From Phytohabitans suffuscus (lineage in GTDB: Bacteria > Actinomycetota > Actinomycetes > Mycobacteriales > Micromonosporaceae), in contig NZ_AP022871.1 in the NCBI RefSeq assembly GCF_011764565.1, positions 9,486,320-9,550,319 of the forward strand: a stretch of 64,000 bases of DNA, read 5' to 3'. This document shows positions 1 to 8,580 of the stretch, in pieces (the stretch's first letter is position 1; the number at the start of each line of letters is the position of its first letter). The notes beneath the pieces were generated by a model, which did no database searches, was not told the DNA's origin, and was given only the letters and a program-made list of their open reading frames with translations. The translations under genes and the position numbers were made by a program.

Positions 1-197
1 GCCTCGGTCTCCAGGAACACCCGGGCGCCCGCCTCGTCGCGCACCTCGTCGCCGTCCATCGGCTCGGCGGCCAGCGTCAGCATGAGCGCGCCCTGCGTGG
101 TGTCGGTGGCGATGCGCAGCCCGGCGCCCTCGGGCACCTGTGGCTGCTCGGTCAGGTTGCGGATCACCGCCACCGCATTGTCGGTCAGCGTAAGCAT
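1..197 (-). CDS. HesB/IscA-like Fe-S biogenesis protein (3' part beyond window)
   Basis: An ATG at 197 opens a frame beginning MLTLTDNAVAVIRNLTEQP that runs off the window start after about 65 residues. It resembles the N-terminal half of the actinobacterial HesB/IscA-like family of small proteins implicated in Fe-S cluster assembly or carriage. The C-terminal cysteine region, if present, lies outside the window and cannot be judged. A GGAG sequence lies about 12 bases upstream of the ATG. The leader is unusual: it carries five copies of a 15-bp repeat and a 14-codon uORF (ATG at 229) that overlaps the start. The family call rests on the N-terminal fold pattern only. Confidence 0.72.
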   Translation of the reverse strand, partial: MLTLTDNAVAVIRNLTEQPQVPEGAGLRIATDTTQGALMLTLAAEPMDGDEVRDEAGARVFLETE

Positions 198-216
198 CGG
201 GGAAGCTCCCTCCAGT

Positions 217-292
217 CCTTCTTCCGCATGGTCTTCTTCCGCACGGGTCTACATCTGCACGGTCTTCTTCCGCACGGTCTTCTTCCGCATAT
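217..292. repeat. 15-bp tandem repeat, about 5 units
   Basis: Five consecutive units resembling TCTTCTTCCGCACGG, one carrying an extra base and one diverged, lie just upstream of the HesB-like gene. On the minus strand the units read as a purine-rich leader. The remainder of 293-505 shows no gene that I can support. Confidence 0.8.
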
Positions 293-505
293 GGCGTCCC
301 GCCCGCCATACCCAGGGATCCGCCGTCCGAACCCCGTCTTGACCACATCGACATGCCACTTACCGCCCCGAAAGGCGCGGCGGACCCCGCTACGGCTGAT
401 CCCGGACATTTTCCGCCAGCCGGCACACGCCCGGCGAACACCGGCGGGCGGGTCCCGCGAGTGCCGCGCCGCTGGCCGGGCCAGGGCGGGCGTAGCATCG
501 GCCGG

Positions 506-823
506 GTGAACCGCGGCGAGGTGTGGACCATCGGAGACCGCACCGACCTGCGGTACCGGGTCGTCGTGCTCTCCGGTGACACGCACAACGACCGCCCCAA
601 CGCGGCGCCCTACTGCGCGCCGGTCGTGCGGCAGCGGGGCAGCACGACCGACCTGCCGCCGTTCGCGGTGCCGCTCTCGGAGACCGACCCCGTCTCGGGC
701 GTGGTCGTGGTCAACCGCATGCGCCGCCTCCCGGTCACCGCCGGCGCCGAGCGCCTCGGCATGATCACCGGTGCCAGCCTGGCCCGCGTCGACGACGCGC
801 TGCGCAGCCTCTTCGAGCTCTGA
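506..823 (+). CDS. PemK/MazF-like toxin-family protein, orphan
   Basis: A 105-residue protein starting at GTG 506 (MNRGEVWTIGD). The RGEVW opening, the strand pattern RYRVVVLSGD and the late VVVVNRMRRLPV segment fit the PemK/MazF SH3-like barrel family, whose toxin members cleave RNA. Length is typical. No antitoxin gene is seen on either side: upstream is repeat DNA and downstream an unrelated convergent gene. Such orphan homologues are common in actinomycetes and may not be toxic. A longer upstream frame from 353 lacks family similarity, so the GTG directly before NRGEVW was chosen. There is no convincing Shine-Dalgarno sequence. Confidence 0.7.
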   Translation: MNRGEVWTIGDRTDLRYRVVVLSGDTHNDRPNAAPYCAPVVRQRGSTTDLPPFAVPLSETDPVSGVVVVNRMRRLPVTAGAERLGMITGASLARVDDALRSLFEL

Positions 824-862
824 CGCCCCGCGGGCGGCGGCGGGGCGCACGGCACGGACCGG

Positions 863-2203
863 TCAGCAGCGCCACATCAGCAGCTCGGTGGCGGGGCCTT
901 TGGTGATGCGCTGCTTCAGCAGGGCGTCCGCGCCCACGCCCGCCTCGGTGCCCTGGGGGACGCGTTCGCCGTACAGGCGGCGGTTGTCGTCGCTCAGCGC
1001 CGTCGGGTAGCCGTCGGCCGGGCCGGGCAGCGCCGTCACCTCGCCGCGCGGGGAGATGACCGTCGGGCCGCCTTCGCCGGGTGCGGCCACCCAGCCGGAG
1101 GCGTTCACCGCGGTCGCCGGCATCACGCGCTCCGGCCAGTGGGTGACCCGGCCGGTCCGCAGGTCCCAGCGGGCCGCCGCGGTCACCAGCTTGCCGCCGC
1201 CCCCGGTCCTGCCCGTCTGGTCGCGCACCCGCTCGTCCACCTCGCCGCCTTGGGTGTCCACCTCGCCGCCCTGGGTGCGCGGGGCGACGCCGGGGTCCGG
1301 CGGCGCGGTCCGCGTGTACAGGCCGACCCAGCCGGCGGCCCAGTCGCCGCGGACCGTGAGCGCCTGCCCGGTGACCGCGCCGGGTGGCAGCTGCAGCGCG
1401 CGGCCGGTGCCGTCGTCGTGCCAGACGTACGGGTCGGCCGCCTCGCCGCGGGTGCCGACCACCGTGCCGTCGCCGCCGACCCCGGAGCCGCGCACGTCGC
1501 CGGACTTGGCGAGCGCCGGACCCGCGAGGGGCTCGGCGTGCGGCCAGGACACGACCGTGAACCGCACCCCGCGCCACGCCTCGCCGGTCACGTCGCCGCG
1601 CTCGTTGACCGACAGCGGGACCCACCACTCGTACCCGGCGACCTCGGCCAGCGCGGTGGCGCGGCCGTCCCGGTAGACCCAGGCCAGCGGGCCGCCGTCC
1701 TTTGTGGAGGAGGCGCCGACGACCACGCCGGAGGAGTTGACGGCGCGCGGCTGGGCGCCGTAGCCCACCGCGGGCAGCACCTCGGGCTCGCCGTCGGTCC
1801 AGAGCACCGGGCGCGTCGTGCCGTCCGGCCGGACCAGGCTCGCCGCCGCGTACCGGCCGGTCGGGTCGGAGACCACCTGCCCGCTCAGGACCCCCTCGCC
1901 GGGCGGCGGCGGCAGCGCCCGCACGGTGCACGCGCTGAACGGCGCCGGCCTCGAGGTCACGGTCTCGCCGATCGGCACCTCCATGCGGTCGCCGCCGCCG
2001 GTGCGGTCCAGCGCCTGCCCCAGCGCGGCGGTGCCGGCCACGGCAAACACCGTCGCGGCGGCGACGGCCGCGTACCGCCGGCGGCGCCGCACCACCGTCC
2101 CGGCCGCGACCGCCCGCGCCAGGTCCGCGCGGGCCGGCGGCACGTGGGCGGTCTCCAGCAGCACGCGTACGTCGTCCGCCCGCTCCTCGTACTCCTCGTT
2201 CAC
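863..2203 (-). CDS. Membrane-anchored HAF/propeller-like protein coupled to sigma factor
   Basis: A 446-residue protein. Residues 1-37 are charged and probably cytoplasmic. RRRRR precedes one membrane helix at about 44-63, and the rest is extracellular. The exterior has repeated blocks of the form VNxxGxVVG (AVNSSGVVVG, SVNERGDVTG, AVNASGWVAA), like HAF-repeat beta-propellers. Its GTG start overlaps the TGA of the upstream sigma gene by four bases (GTGA), so the two are co-transcribed and translationally coupled. The position and topology suit a regulator of that sigma factor, but no zinc-binding anti-sigma motif (HxxxCxxC) is visible, so this is inference. The start was chosen from the GTGA overlap. 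Confidence 0.75.
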   Translation of the reverse strand: MNEEYEERADDVRVLLETAHVPPARADLARAVAAGTVVRRRRRYAAVAAATVFAVAGTAALGQALDRTGGGDRMEVPIGETVTSRPAPFSACTVRALPPPPGEGVLSGQVVSDPTGRYAAASLVRPDGTTRPVLWTDGEPEVLPAVGYGAQPRAVNSSGVVVGASSTKDGGPLAWVYRDGRATALAEVAGYEWWVPLSVNERGDVTGEAWRGVRFTVVSWPHAEPLAGPALAKSGDVRGSGVGGDGTVVGTRGEAADPYVWHDDGTGRALQLPPGAVTGQALTVRGDWAAGWVGLYTRTAPPDPGVAPRTQGGEVDTQGGEVDERVRDQTGRTGGGGKLVTAAARWDLRTGRVTHWPERVMPATAVNASGWVAAPGEGGPTVISPRGEVTALPGPADGYPTALSDDNRRLYGERVPQGTEAGVGADALLKQRITKGPATELLMWRC

Positions 2204-2733
2204 TCCCGCAGTCCCCCACCCTTGCCCGTACCCGCCCCGGCGAACGGCGCCTGCTCGCCGAGGCGCGCGCGCAGCGTCGCGAGGCCGCGCGCGGTCTGTG
2301 CCTTCACGTTGCCGGTGGAGCACCGCATCGCCGCGGCCACGCTCTCCACCGGCATGTCGCAGAGGAAGCGCATCACCAGTACCGTGCGCTGGCCCTTGGG
2401 CAGCTCGGCGAGCGCCCGCACGACGAGGTCGCGTTCCTCCACGCCGCTGTCGCCGGAAGCCCCCCGCTCCGGCGTCGACGACATCAGCCACACCTTCGAC
2501 CAGGCCAGGCGCCGCTCGTCGATGTACGCGCGGACCAGCATGCGGTGCACGTACCCGTCGAGGTTGTCCGCGCCCCGGGCGCGCGCCCAGTGCACGTAGA
2601 GCCTGGTCACCGTGGTCTGTACCAGGTCGTCGGCGCGGTGCTCGTCGCCGCAGAGCAGGTACGCGGCGCGGTGCCACCGGGCCAGCCGCGCCGAGACGAA
2701 CTCGACGTACTCGGACGTGTCGTCCGCCCGCAT
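2200..2733 (-). CDS. SigE-family ECF RNA polymerase sigma factor
   Basis: A 177-residue sigma-70 group 4 factor from ATG 2733, with a strong GGGAGGAG ribosome site seven bases upstream. Region 2 spans about residues 8-75 (LARWHRAAYLLCGD, HRADDLVQTTVTRLY), and region 4 about 105-155 (LPKGQRTVLVMRFLCD, SVAAAMRCSTGNVKAQ). These match the SigE family that is abundant in Streptomyces and Micromonosporaceae. It is the first gene of a two-gene operon with the membrane-anchored repeat protein. It presumably directs RNA polymerase to an envelope- or stress-related regulon. No target promoter could be identified here. Confidence 0.9.
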   Translation of the reverse strand: MRADDTSEYVEFVSARLARWHRAAYLLCGDEHRADDLVQTTVTRLYVHWARARGADNLDGYVHRMLVRAYIDERRLAWSKVWLMSSTPERGASGDSGVEERDLVVRALAELPKGQRTVLVMRFLCDMPVESVAAAMRCSTGNVKAQTARGLATLRARLGEQAPFAGAGTGKGGGLRE

Positions 2734-2811
2734 ACGTGTACTCCTCCCGACAACCCTCACCCACGATGACGGCGGGCGATCACGGCTCGGTTGCGCCGCC
2801 GGGCGAGAAAA

Positions 2812-2842
2812 AGAGCGGGCCCCCGGGAAGAGGGCCCGCTCT
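2812..2842 (-). terminator. Intrinsic terminator after the LPMO gene
   Basis: A perfect 11-bp stem (AGAGCGGGCCC at 2812-2822, complement at 2832-2842) with a 9-base loop. On the minus strand it is followed by a TCTTTTTC tract. It lies 26 bases beyond the LPMO stop codon and separates that transcript from the sigma-factor operon downstream. Confidence 0.8.
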
Positions 2843-2867
2843 GTACGGAGAGTGCCGGCGCGATGCG

Positions 2868-3947
2868 CTACGCGGTACAGGCGGAGTTGTTCAGGCGGAC
2901 GCCGCTCGGGCCGGGCGTGCCGCTGCTGACGAACCCGATCGTCACCGACGCACCGGGCGCCAGGCTGGTGCCGCCCCACGACGGCGGTGTGGCCGTGACC
3001 GTGGTGCCACTTTGCGTGACGGTCGCGTTCCAGCCGCTGTTGATCGTCGCGCCGGCCGGCATCGTCCAGGTCGCCGTCCACGGGTTGACCGCGGCGGCGG
3101 CGTTGTTGCGCACCGTCACCTCACCCTGGAAGCCGCCGGACCACTGGCTGGTGATCCGCGTGGTCGCCGTGCACGTCCCCGGGCCGCCGGTGGTCGGCGG
3201 CGCGCTGGTCGGCGGGACGCTGGTGGGCGGGGCGGAGGTCGGCGGGGCGGAGGTGGGCGGCGTCGTGGTGGGCGGGGTGCCGCCGAACTGCACGTCCACG
3301 CAGTTGTAGAACGCCTCCGGGCTGTCCGACCGCTGCCAGATCGAGTAGATGATGTGGCGCCCCTGCTTCACCGGCAGGCGGGTGTTCCAGTAGTACTCGG
3401 ACCCGGACGGGCCGCCCTGGGTGGGCGGGTTGGTCACCTGGTCGAACGGCGTCGCCTCGAGGTCCGACCACTTCAGCGGCTGGGTCGGGTCGTAGCCGTC
3501 CCGGGTGATGTACTGGTACCACGTGCCCGGGTGCGGCGCCCACGCGTTGTAGCGGAACTGCATGGTGCCGCCGGACTGCAGCTGGGTCGTCGGCCAGTCG
3601 GTGCGGGCCGCGTTGTACGCGGCGTACTTGGTGGTGCCGCCGCCGCAGAGCTGGCCGTCCGGGATGATCGCCCGGTGGTTGCCGCCGGCGTTGCTCTGCA
3701 GGACCGCGAAGAAGTCCCACAGCGGCTGCTTGCCGCCCTGGGCCACGGCGGCCACGCAGGCCGGGTTGGTGGGGTTGAGGTCGCCGCCGCCGTTGGCCCG
3801 GCCGTCCACATAGCACGCGTAGGTGCGGGTGGCCGGGGACACGAACGCGCCGTGCGCCTCGACGGAGCTGGGCTTCAGCAGCAGCGGCAGCCCGCTGCCG
3901 ACCAGCGCGGCGGCGGCGAGCACCGCCAACCTGCGTCTCGCTTTCAC
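2868..3947 (-). CDS. Secreted AA10 lytic polysaccharide monooxygenase with CBM2
   Basis: A copper enzyme that oxidatively cleaves cellulose or chitin outside the cell. From GTG 3947 the protein has 359 residues. A signal peptide at 1-31 (MKARRRLAVLAAAALVG...) ends at SVEA, leaving His32 as the mature N-terminus. His32 and His139 (WAPHPGTW) are the expected copper-brace pair, and EAFYNC near 213 holds the axial aromatic residue. A Pro/Thr linker covers about 223-255, followed by a type 2 carbohydrate-binding module with SQWSGGFQGEV. ATG 3971 is an alternative start. GTG was preferred because AAAGG sits seven bases upstream and it gives a compact signal peptide. The CBM2 suggests a cellulose or chitin substrate. 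Confidence 0.93.
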   Translation of the reverse strand: MKARRRLAVLAAAALVGSGLPLLLKPSSVEAHGAFVSPATRTYACYVDGRANGGGDLNPTNPACVAAVAQGGKQPLWDFFAVLQSNAGGNHRAIIPDGQLCGGGTTKYAAYNAARTDWPTTQLQSGGTMQFRYNAWAPHPGTWYQYITRDGYDPTQPLKWSDLEATPFDQVTNPPTQGGPSGSEYYWNTRLPVKQGRHIIYSIWQRSDSPEAFYNCVDVQFGGTPPTTTPPTSAPPTSAPPTSVPPTSAPPTTGGPGTCTATTRITSQWSGGFQGEVTVRNNAAAAVNPWTATWTMPAGATINSGWNATVTQSGTTVTATPPSWGGTSLAPGASVTIGFVSSGTPGPSGVRLNNSACTA

Positions 3948-4122
3948 GTCGTTGCCTTTCGTCGCTGCCATACACCCTCGCGGGTGCGTCAGGGTCGCCC
4001 GGACAGGCGAGGGCGCCCGCCGGGGGTGCCGCCCTTTCACACCCGGACCCGGCGCGCCTTCGCGGTCGAGAAAGGCCACTCGCGCGGATTTATTGAATCA
4101 TGCGAATACCTGGGGGAACAAA

Positions 4123-4152
4123 CGGGCCCGGCCTCCACAGAGGCCGGGCCCG
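4123..4152 (-). terminator. Intrinsic terminator after the LVIVD-type gene
   Basis: A 13-bp stem (CGGGCCCGGCCTC at 4123-4135 pairing with 4140-4152) and a short loop. On the minus strand it is followed by TTTGTT. Short direct repeats of GTTGGTACAGGG lie between it and the stop codon at 4217. Confidence 0.75.
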
Positions 4153-4216
4153 TCCGCCGGTACGGAGATCGGTTGGTACAGGGATCAGTTGGTACAGGGG
4201 CCAGTTGCTACGGGGG

Positions 4217-5640
4217 TCAGTAGCGCTGCTGGCTCTGCGCGTTGAGCACGTCGAACCGGTTGAACTCGGCGCCGAAGAGCCGCCAGTCCCGCACCTGCAG
4301 GACGTCGAGGCCCTTGACGATGTCGTTCGAGTAGATGTGGCCGTTGTAGTAGTACGCGGACCACGAACCGCCCAGCACGAGCGAGGTCTCCGAGAGCGGG
4401 CCCGCTCCCAGTACGCGATCTCCTTGGGCCGGGACGAGTTGGTGAAGTCCCAGACCGAGATGCCGCCCTGGTACCACGCCTGGACCATGATGTCGCGGCC
4501 GGGCACCGGGATCAGCGAGCCGTTGTGGGCGACGCAGTTCTCGGTGTCCGCGTTCACCCGGGGGATCTTGTAGTAGCTCTTGAACACGAACCGCCGGTGG
4601 TCGCCCCGGCCGGCGATGTCGTAGATCGCGTCGGCGCCCTTGGTGGGACCGACGGCGTCGTTGCACTCGGCGCCGACGCCGCCACCCAGCTCGTCGGTGA
4701 AGACGACCTTGGTGCCGGAGTTGTTGAACGTGGCCGAGTGCCAGAACGCGAAGTTGACCGTGTCGCGGACCCGGGTGATGACCCTCGGGGCCTCGGGCCG
4801 CTTGATGTCGAGCAGGATTCCGTCACCCATGCAGGCGCCGGCCGCGATGTCCTTCTGCGGGTACGCGGTGATGTCGTGGCAGCCGCTGGTCTCGGTGCTG
4901 GGCGTGCCCGGCGGGTTGCCGGTGTCGCCCGGGAAGAGGTTGGGCGTGGCCACGACCTTGGCCTCGGTCGGCTTCTTCACCGGCACCTTGATGATCGAGA
5001 TCAGGTCGTGCGGCGGCTGGCAGTCGGGGAAGCTGGCCGACGGGAAGTACGACGACACGTAGACGTACACCGACTTGCGGTCCTTGCCCGGCACCACGGT
5101 GTGGGTGTGTGAACCGCAGTTGGTCTCCACGGACTTCACGTACCGCGGGCTGCGCACGTTGCTGATGTCGAAGATACGGATGCCCTCCCAGGACTCCTTG
5201 ACCGCCGCGGACTGTGCGGTGCTGGTGCAGGAGTCGTCGCTGCGGGAGGAGTCGACCGACATGAAGAGCAGGTTGCCGTAGACGCTCACGTCGCCCTGAC
5301 CGCCGACGCAGGCCACCTGGGTGACCAGGTTCGGGCGGGAGGGCTTGCTGATGTCGAACACGGCGAACCCGTTGTAGTTGCCCGCGAACGCGTACCTGCC
5401 CTGGAACGCGATGTCGGAGTTGATGCCCCCGGCGAGCGCGCCGGACAGGGGCACGTTGGCCAGCTGGCGGATGTTGCCGCTGCTGACGATCTCGTCGACG
5501 CCCGGAATCTCGTTCGTGGACGGCGACTGCGCACTGGTCGGCGTGGGGGCAGCCGCGACGGCCAGCGTGAGGGCGAGCGCGGCCGCGGCGACGGCACCCA
5601 GCCGTCGCAACCCTTGTGGGGCGGATCTGAACATGGACAT
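4217..5640 (-). CDS. Secreted LVIVD-repeat beta-propeller protein (frameshifted here)
   Basis: The protein has a signal peptide (GLRRLGAVAAAALALTLAVA, then TSAQ) and repeated propeller blades such as GFAVFDISKPSRPNL, GIRIFDISNVRSPRY and GISVWDFTNSSRPKE. This is the LVIVD-repeat pattern of secreted actinobacterial proteins of unknown function. The frame breaks after EIAYWER. The continuation GPLSETSLVLGGSWSAYYYN lies in the next frame and ends at 4217. Adding one G to the G-run at 4401-4403 (plus-strand C) joins the two into one protein of about 474 residues. ATG 5640 follows a GAAAG ribosome site. It is flanked by its own terminator and the LPMO gene. Confidence 0.8.
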
Positions 5641-5793
5641 AGCCCGTCTTTCAGAAGCCCTTTCACGGCGAAAGGGCGCCAGGTTGGTGCACACCTTACC
5701 GACGCATCGTAGCCGTCGATGTGACACCAGTCACTTGGATAGGCATCATGGCGATATACGATCGCCGGCACCTGGTTTCGGGAGGTTGTGCTG

Positions 5794-6465
5794 ATGAGCC
5801 GTCGCGGTTACGCGATTGTCGCCGCCCTGGTGGTGGCGGTTGCCGGCGTCGCGGTGGCGGTCGGCGTGCGCGCCGCGGGGCCCGGCGACGGGCGGCCGGC
5901 GGCGGCCCCGTCGCCCAGCCCGACCGAGTCGCCCGTACCCGTGGTCGTGCCCGGACGTCCCGGCGAGAGCGCGTCGGTGATCTCCTCCGACCAGCTCCCC
6001 GCGCCCGACGGCAGCCTCTACAACGACGCCGACACGTTCTTCATGCGGATGATGATCCCGCACCACGGCCAGGCGCTGGAGATGGCCGCCCTCGCCGCCG
6101 ACCGGGCCGGGCACCCGCAGATCCGCGCCGTCGCCTCCCGCATCACCGCCGCCCAGCAGCCGGAGATCGCGGTCTTCCGGGCCTGGCTCAAGGCCCGCGA
6201 CCTCAGCGAGGACGAGGCCGGCCACAGCCACGCCGGCATGAAGGGCATGCAGCCGCCCGAGGCCATCAAAGGTCTGGCCGGCCTGCGCGGCGACGCGTTC
6301 GACAAGATGTTCGTCGACATGATGGTCGCCCACCACGAGGGCGCGATCGCGATGGCCACCGACGTGCTGACCCACGGCCGCGACGAGCGGATCAACGAGC
6401 TGGCCACCGGCATCGCCGCCGAGCAGCAGGCCGAGATCAGCCGCCTGCGCCAGATCTCCTCTTAG
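5794..6465 (+). CDS. DUF305 family secreted or membrane-anchored protein
   Basis: A 223-residue protein with an N-terminal hydrophobic anchor or signal (residues 8-28), a Pro/Ser-rich spacer, and a four-helix DUF305 domain. The duplicated signature is clear: FFMRMMIPHHGQALEM at about residue 85 and MFVDMMVAHHEGAIAM at about 170, each with a His-His pair that may bind metal (inference). The family function is unknown. ATG 5794 was chosen over GTG 5788 because GGAGG ends eight bases before it. An inverted repeat GTGAC-acca-GTCAC at about 5719-5732 in the upstream region could be an operator. Confidence 0.88.
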   Translation: MSRRGYAIVAALVVAVAGVAVAVGVRAAGPGDGRPAAAPSPSPTESPVPVVVPGRPGESASVISSDQLPAPDGSLYNDADTFFMRMMIPHHGQALEMAALAADRAGHPQIRAVASRITAAQQPEIAVFRAWLKARDLSEDEAGHSHAGMKGMQPPEAIKGLAGLRGDAFDKMFVDMMVAHHEGAIAMATDVLTHGRDERINELATGIAAEQQAEISRLRQISS

Positions 6466-6475
6466 GACCGGACGC

Positions 6476-6495
6476 GGGCCGGCCGGAGCCGGCCC
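6476..6495. terminator. Convergent hairpin between the DUF305 gene and the response regulator
   Basis: Perfect 8-bp stem GGGCCGGC / GCCGGCCC with a 4-base loop, eleven bases past the DUF305 stop and eight bases before the end of the convergent regulator. It has no T-tract, which is typical for actinomycetes. Confidence 0.55.
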
Positions 6496-6503
6496 GAACC
6501 GGC

Positions 6504-7202
6504 TCAGGGCAGGGTGAGCCCGGCGTCGTGGGCGAGCAGCGCCACCTGCACCCGGTTGTTGAGCTCCAGCTTCGTCAGCACCCGGGACACGTGCGCCTTG
6601 ACCGTCGCGACGCTCATGAACAGCTCGCCGCTGATCTCGGCGTTCGACTTGCCGCGGCCGACCGCGACGGCGACCTCGCGCTCGCGCTCGCTGAGCCGGT
6701 CGAGCAGCCGCAGCGCGTGCCGCCGCCGCCCGTCCGCGCCGGTGTCGCTCACGTGGTCGATGAGGCGCCGGGTCACGGCGGGCGAGAGCATCGGCTCGCC
6801 GAGCGCGACCCTCCGCACCGCGCGCAGGATCTCGGCCGGCGGGGTGTCCTTGAGCAGGAAGCCGCTGGCGCCGGCGCGGAGCGCGCGCAGCACGTACTCG
6901 TCGGCGTGGAACGTGGTCAGCACGATCACCTCGGGCGGCTCCGGCCGGCGGCGCAGCGCCTCGGTGGCGGCGAGGCCGTCGAGGCGGGGCATGCGGATGT
7001 CCATGAGCACCACGTCCGGCCGGTACGAGCGGACGGCGGCGGCCACCTCGGCCCCGTCGGACGCCTCGCCGACCACCGCGATGTCCGGCGCCCCGCCGAG
7101 GATCATCGCGAGGCCGGCGCGGACCAGCGCGTCGTCGTCGACGATCAGCACCTTGACCGGCGGCTCGCCCTCGCCCTCGCCCTCGCCCTCCGGCGGGCTC
7201 AC
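6504..7202 (-). CDS. NarL/LuxR-type response regulator
   Basis: A 232-residue two-component regulator. The receiver domain shows the acidic pocket (VKVLIVDDD), the phospho-acceptor Asp in VVLMDIRMPRLDG and the conserved Lys in GFLLKDTPP. A C-terminal LuxR helix-turn-helix follows (LSEREREVAVAVGRGKSN, SVATVKAHVSRVLTKL). The GTG start overlaps the histidine-kinase stop by four bases (GTGA), fixing both the start and the pairing. The adjacent divergent ABC transporter is the likeliest target, as in many kinase-regulator-ABC modules (inference). Confidence 0.93.
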   Translation of the reverse strand: MSPPEGEGEGEGEPPVKVLIVDDDALVRAGLAMILGGAPDIAVVGEASDGAEVAAAVRSYRPDVVLMDIRMPRLDGLAATEALRRRPEPPEVIVLTTFHADEYVLRALRAGASGFLLKDTPPAEILRAVRRVALGEPMLSPAVTRRLIDHVSDTGADGRRRHALRLLDRLSEREREVAVAVGRGKSNAEISGELFMSVATVKAHVSRVLTKLELNNRVQVALLAHDAGLTLP

Positions 7203-8430
7203 GCCGGCCACGGCAGCCACGCCCAGAGCCGGAAGTCGCCCGAGGCGGTGCGGCCGTGCTCCAGCCGCCCCCGGCGAGCGTGGCCCGCTCGGTGAGCCCC
7301 ACGATGCCGGTGCCGGCGCCCGGGATCTCCGGCCCGGCCGGCACCCCCACCGGCCACGGGTTGCGCACCTCGACCGAGAGCCCGTCGCCGGCCGCCCCCG
7401 CCACGATCACGTCCACAGTGGAACCGTACGCGTGCTTGCGGGCGTTCGTCAGGCCTTCCTGCACGATCCGGTACGCGTTCCGCCCGACCGCCACCGGCAC
7501 CGCGGCCAGGTCGTCCACCCGCCGGTCGAGGCGCACCCGCATGCCGGCCACCCGCGACTCGTCGACCAGGCCGGGCAGGTCGGCGAGCGTGGGCTGGGGC
7601 CGGTCGGGCGCCTCGTCGGCCGGGTCGTCGCGGAGCACGCCGATCACCTCGCGCAGCTCCTGCAGCGCCTGGTGGGCGCTGTCGCGGATCACGCCGGCCG
7701 CGCGGGCCACCTCCCGCGGCGGCGCGTCCGGCCGGAACTCCAGCGCGCCCGCGTGCAGGCTCAGCAGCGAGATCCGGTGGGCCAGCACGTCGTGCATCTC
7801 CCGGGCGATGCGGGCCCGCTCGGCCTGGCGGGCCTGGGCGACCCGGAGCTGCTGCTCCGCCTCGGCGCGGTGGGCCCGGTCGCGCAGCGAGTGCACGAGC
7901 TGGCGGCGGGCGCGGACCACCAGGCCCCAGGCGAGCACCAGCGCGCTGATCGCGATGGCCCAGGCGAGGTCGGCCCAGTAGTTGTCGCTGCCCCACTCCG
8001 GCCGCAGCAGCGGGAAGAGGAACCCGCCGGCCAGGCCGACCATGGCGACGCCGAGCGCGACGACGAACCGCCGGTGGATCGCGACCGTGAAGAACGAGAC
8101 GAGCGCGGCGCCGAGGCTGGTCACCGCCCAGATGCCGGCGACGCTCACGACCAGGCACAGCACCACCGGCCAGCGGCGCCGCCACCACAGCCCGGCGCAG
8201 CACAGCAGCCCGACCGCGAGGTCGATCGTGGTGCGCCCCCGGTCGACGCCCTGGTCGAAGCTGACCGCGGCCATGGCCAGCGCCAGGGCCACCGCGACGA
8301 GGAAGAAGACCACGTCGACGAACCAGTCGCGGGCCGTGCGCCGCGCCGGCCGGCGGGCCTCCGGGTAGGGCTCCGCCAGCAGGGCGCCGGGCAGCAGCGC
8401 GCGGTATTCGGGCGTCGCCGCACCAACCAT
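7199..8430 (-). CDS. NarL-partner sensor histidine kinase (frameshifted near 3' end)
   Basis: Several N-terminal membrane helices (residues about 35-165) precede a HisKA_3 dimerisation domain with the phospho-acceptor His in ARIAREMHDVLAHRISLL and an ATPase domain (GRNAYRIVQEGLTNARKHA, GTGIVGLTERA). Just after ERATLAGG the frame breaks. The expected end, RLEHGRTASGDFRLWAWLPW, continues in the next frame to the TGA at 7199. One extra G in the run of five at 7268-7272 restores a kinase of about 411 residues, whose stop then overlaps the regulator start. ATG 8430 was chosen as the first good start; no clear ribosome site is visible. Confidence 0.87.
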
Positions 8431-8580
8431 GATCAAATGGTACGACCCGTCGCGGTCCCAGGCATCCGACCAAAGTCGAATGGCACCGGCATACCTCGGT
8501 CGCGCGGCGGCAGACGGAGGTCACCCGCCGCCGACCTCGGTCCGACGCGGGGGTACCGGCCGGCGCCGCAGGCTGGACGC

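Noticed and set aside
506-823. Complete toxin-antitoxin module
   Set aside because: No antitoxin-like frame lies on either side of the PemK/MazF-like gene.
5746-8436. Very long minus-strand frame of nearly 900 codons through the kinase, regulator and DUF305 genes
   Set aside because: Only the first part is the kinase; after 7268 the frame is an out-of-frame shadow produced by high GC and the frameshift.
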